Part shown: one piece after another, positions 13,536-16,242 of the stretch
Position numbering within the stretch: the stretch's first letter is position 1
Layout of the letters: each line of letters begins with the position of its first letter
Source of the DNA: Flavobacterium sp.
GTDB taxonomy: Bacteria; Bacteroidota; Bacteroidia; Flavobacteriales; Flavobacteriaceae
Length of the DNA stretch: 16,242 bases
NCBI GenBank assembly: GCA_030682755.1
Contig: JAUXNR010000021.1
Span: 1-16,242 of the forward strand
Reading direction: 5' to 3'
Translations under genes and position numbers: made by a program
Notes under the pieces: generated by a model
Database searches by the model: none
What the model was told of the DNA's origin: nothing
The model's input: the letters and a program-made list of their open reading frames with translations, nothing else

Positions 13536-14189
13536 ATGACACGAGAACAACACTTAGTATTTTGCGAAAAATGCACCAACAAAAAAATGGACGACGCTTC
13601 AGAAATTGTTTGTAAAATAACAGATGAAAAAGCCAACTTTGTTCATGAATGTAAAGATTTTACCATTGACACTTCCATGACAGATAATTTTATTGGGAAC
13701 ACTGTAAGCTTTGATGAATTAGCCCTTTCTGAAAAGGAGTTGCTGAAATTAAAAGAAGAGCAAAATCTTAAAAACGGACTTGCCGGAAGTATTTTGGTTG
13801 GTTTAATTGGTTCTGTAGTTTGGGCTGCCATTACTGTAGCCACAAATTATCAAATAGGTTATATGGCCATTGCAATTGGAGCCGGAGTTGGTTATACCAT
13901 GCGTTATTTGGGCAAAGGTATAGATCAGATTTTTGGAATTTCGGGAGCTATTATTGCGGTTTTAAGTTGTTTGTTAGGGAATTTCTTTTCCCTAGTTGGT
14001 TTTTATGCTCAAGGTGAAGGAGTTGGTATTTTTGAGACTTTAAATACCATTGATTATTCTTTAGTTCCTGGGGTAATGAGCGAAACGTTTAGCATGATGG
14101 ATCTTTTCTTTTATGGTATTGCAGGTTATGAAGGTTATAAATTTGCCTTTAGAAATCTAGCAGATGAAGCAGAAGCTTCTTCGAGTTAA
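13536..14189 (+). CDS. Polytopic membrane protein with N-terminal four-Cys (zinc-ribbon-like) motif
   Basis: A 217-residue protein from ATG 13536, family unknown. The N-terminal soluble part contains C10-x2-C13-x12-C26-x12-C39, a spacing that suggests a small metal-binding treble-clef or ribbon (FCEKCTNKKMDD ... EIVCKIT ... HECKDF). A Lys/Glu-rich helix follows (62-79, ALSEKELLKLKEEQNLKN). Then come three or four transmembrane segments: about 81-102, 107-122, 133-155 and 187-203. The C-terminus is short and acidic (ADEAEASSS). The Cys-rich head plus membrane domain recalls Bacteroidetes proteins of unknown function. A strong bidirectional terminator follows 20 bp after the stop. The 90-bp gap to the divergent membrane gene has only near-matches to TANNTTTG (for example TTTATTTG at 13495-13502). 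Confidence 0.8.
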   Translation: MTREQHLVFCEKCTNKKMDDASEIVCKITDEKANFVHECKDFTIDTSMTDNFIGNTVSFDELALSEKELLKLKEEQNLKNGLAGSILVGLIGSVVWAAITVATNYQIGYMAIAIGAGVGYTMRYLGKGIDQIFGISGAIIAVLSCLLGNFFSLVGFYAQGEGVGIFETLNTIDYSLVPGVMSETFSMMDLFFYGIAGYEGYKFAFRNLADEAEASSS

Positions 14190-14207
14190 AACCTAATATT
14201 TTTACAT

Positions 14208-14243
14208 AAAAAAAGCCGAAGTTTAAATCACTTCGGCTTTTTA
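14208..14243. terminator. Strong bidirectional intrinsic terminator
   Basis: AAAAAGCCGAAGT (14210-14222) pairs perfectly with ACTTCGGCTTTTT (14230-14242) around a 7-nt loop. The stem is 13 bp, with A-tract and T-tract on opposite sides. It lies between the convergent 13536 membrane gene and atpC and should end both transcripts. Confidence 0.92.
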
Positions 14244-14260
14244 TTTATTTCGAATTTGTT

Positions 14261-14539
14261 TTAGTCCACTAAAACAATTGCTTTGTTGTTATTCATTTCA
14301 AGAGTTCCTGAATTGATAGCTAAGCTATAAGTGGAATTCTCTTTCGTAAATTTAGCACTAGCCTCTTTAGAGAAGTTTGCAGTAGTAGTTTCAAACTTAA
14401 CGGTTCCTTTCCCTAAAGAAGAAACAATGGCAGCGTGATTATTTAACATTTGAAATTCTCCATTTGTTCCCGGAACGGTTACAGAGATTACTTCTCCTTT
14501 AAATAAAACGGCTTCGGGTGATACTATTTCTAAAATCAT
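14261..14539 (-). CDS. atpC: F1Fo ATP synthase subunit epsilon (short form)
   Basis: A 92-residue protein from ATG 14539. Epsilon joins gamma and the c-ring in the rotor stalk. MILEIVSPEAVLFKGEVISVTVPGTNGEFQMLNNHAAIVSSL is the conserved N-terminal beta-sandwich (the LxIVTPE...V...VxxPGxxGExGxLxxHxPxVxxL pattern). The protein ends directly after the last strand of that domain. The C-terminal helical hairpin of about 45 residues found in E. coli epsilon (139 aa), which can inhibit ATP hydrolysis, is absent. The gene ends cleanly before the terminator, so this is a short family form and not a truncation caused by a frameshift. It lies downstream of atpD across a 75-bp spacer that contains heptad repeats. 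The other F1Fo genes are not in this window. Confidence 0.93.
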   Translation of the reverse strand: MILEIVSPEAVLFKGEVISVTVPGTNGEFQMLNNHAAIVSSLGKGTVKFETTTANFSKEASAKFTKENSTYSLAINSGTLEMNNNKAIVLVD

Positions 14540-14545
14540 TTTTTC

Positions 14546-14573
14546 AGTGATTAGTGATTAGCAATTAGTAATT
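14546..14573. repeat. 7-bp tandem repeat (AGTGATT/AGTAATT) between atpD and atpC
   Basis: Four heptads in phase: AGTGATT, AGTGATT, AGCAATT, AGTAATT. Together with the ACTNCCA heptads that follow, they fill most of the 75-bp atpD-atpC spacer, which is transcribed as part of an operon. Function unknown. Confidence 0.65.
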
Positions 14574-14587
14574 AGCCGTATGTGAAT

Positions 14588-14612
14588 ACTGCCAACTACC
14601 AACTCCTGACTG
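14588..14612. repeat. 7-bp tandem repeat (ACTGCCA type) next to the atpD stop
   Basis: ACTGCCA, ACTACCA, ACTCCTG and ACTG run in 7-bp phase from 14588 to about 14612, ending 2 nt before the atpD stop codon. This is a second heptad family beside the AGTGATT array. Confidence 0.5.
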
Positions 14613-14614
14613 GT

Positions 14615-16129
<1,515 letters not shown>

Positions 16130-16188
16130 TTATGTATTTATTAAATAGCTATTTAGGTTTCTAAAAAACCATTTGTTTTTTCAGTGTG

Positions 16189-16218
16189 CAAAGATAATTT
16201 TTAAAAATTGAAAATCAA
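16189..16218 (-). promoter_or_regulatory. Promoter of the atpD-atpC operon
   Basis: On the minus strand, TTG (16218-16216), a 19-nt spacer and TATCTTTG (16196-16189) are an exact fit to TTG-N17-23-TANNTTTG. Transcription should start near 16182, about 55 nt before the atpD ATG. The -33 element sits inside a small inverted repeat, ATTGA-AAA-TCAAT (16207-16219). Confidence 0.75.
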
Positions 16219-16242
16219 TAGCCTTTTGATGTTTTTTTATAT

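Noticed and set aside
16156..16170. Hairpin GGTTT-AAACC in the atpD leader
   Set aside because: A 5-bp AT-rich stem is too weak to call regulatory.

Overview
The window looks like chromosome of a Flavobacterium-like member of Bacteroidetes (Flavobacteriia). The evidence is the low G+C, a type IX secretion (T9SS) C-terminal sorting domain at 8417, promoters of the flavobacterial form TTG-N17-23-TANNTTTG, a short 92-residue AtpC paired with AtpD away from the other F1Fo genes, and several intergenic short-unit repeat families. No phage, transposase, CRISPR, tRNA or rRNA is visible.

Layout. 1-1370 (+): the 3' end of a RidA-family gene, a Crp/Fnr-type regulator and a DinB-family protein, with a perfect FNR-like palindrome at the end of the regulator gene. 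1462-2506 (+): the ECF sigma factor SigZ followed by an ArsI/CadI-family metalloenzyme, probably a small metal/metalloid response module. 2573-4863 (+): two exported hydrolases overlapping by 4 bp, an S41 peptidase and a proline-iminopeptidase-like alpha/beta hydrolase. 4979-5449 (+): recX with its own promoter. 5450-5972: a long intergenic region with a 25-bp tandem repeat. 5973-8417 (+): a large T9SS-exported surface protein. A bidirectional terminator separates it from 8472-12833 (-), a biotin operon transcribed bioF-bioD-bioA followed by a FabF-like ketosynthase. 12921-13445 (-) and 13536-14189 (+) are divergent membrane proteins of unknown function. A second bidirectional terminator precedes atpD-atpC (-), whose promoter lies at the right edge.

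The genes fall into small independent units. BioF, BioD and BioA catalyse three late steps of biotin synthesis: pimeloyl thioester to KAPA, KAPA to DAPA, and DAPA to dethiobiotin. bioB, bioC and bioH are absent here. The linked ketosynthase is the best candidate for an undescribed step, namely making the pimeloyl precursor. SigZ carries a Cys-rich tail and sits before a vicinal-Cys metalloenzyme that has its own candidate ECF promoter. The Crp/Fnr protein has an ExxSR recognition helix that predicts exactly the TTGAT half-sites found beside it.

The most unusual non-genic signal is a set of short-unit degenerate tandem repeats (7, 8, about 10 and 25 bp). They sit in many gene spacers and once, in frame, inside bioF. 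I see no clear-cut novel defence or mobile system; the remaining genes are ordinary flavobacterial housekeeping or accessory genes.
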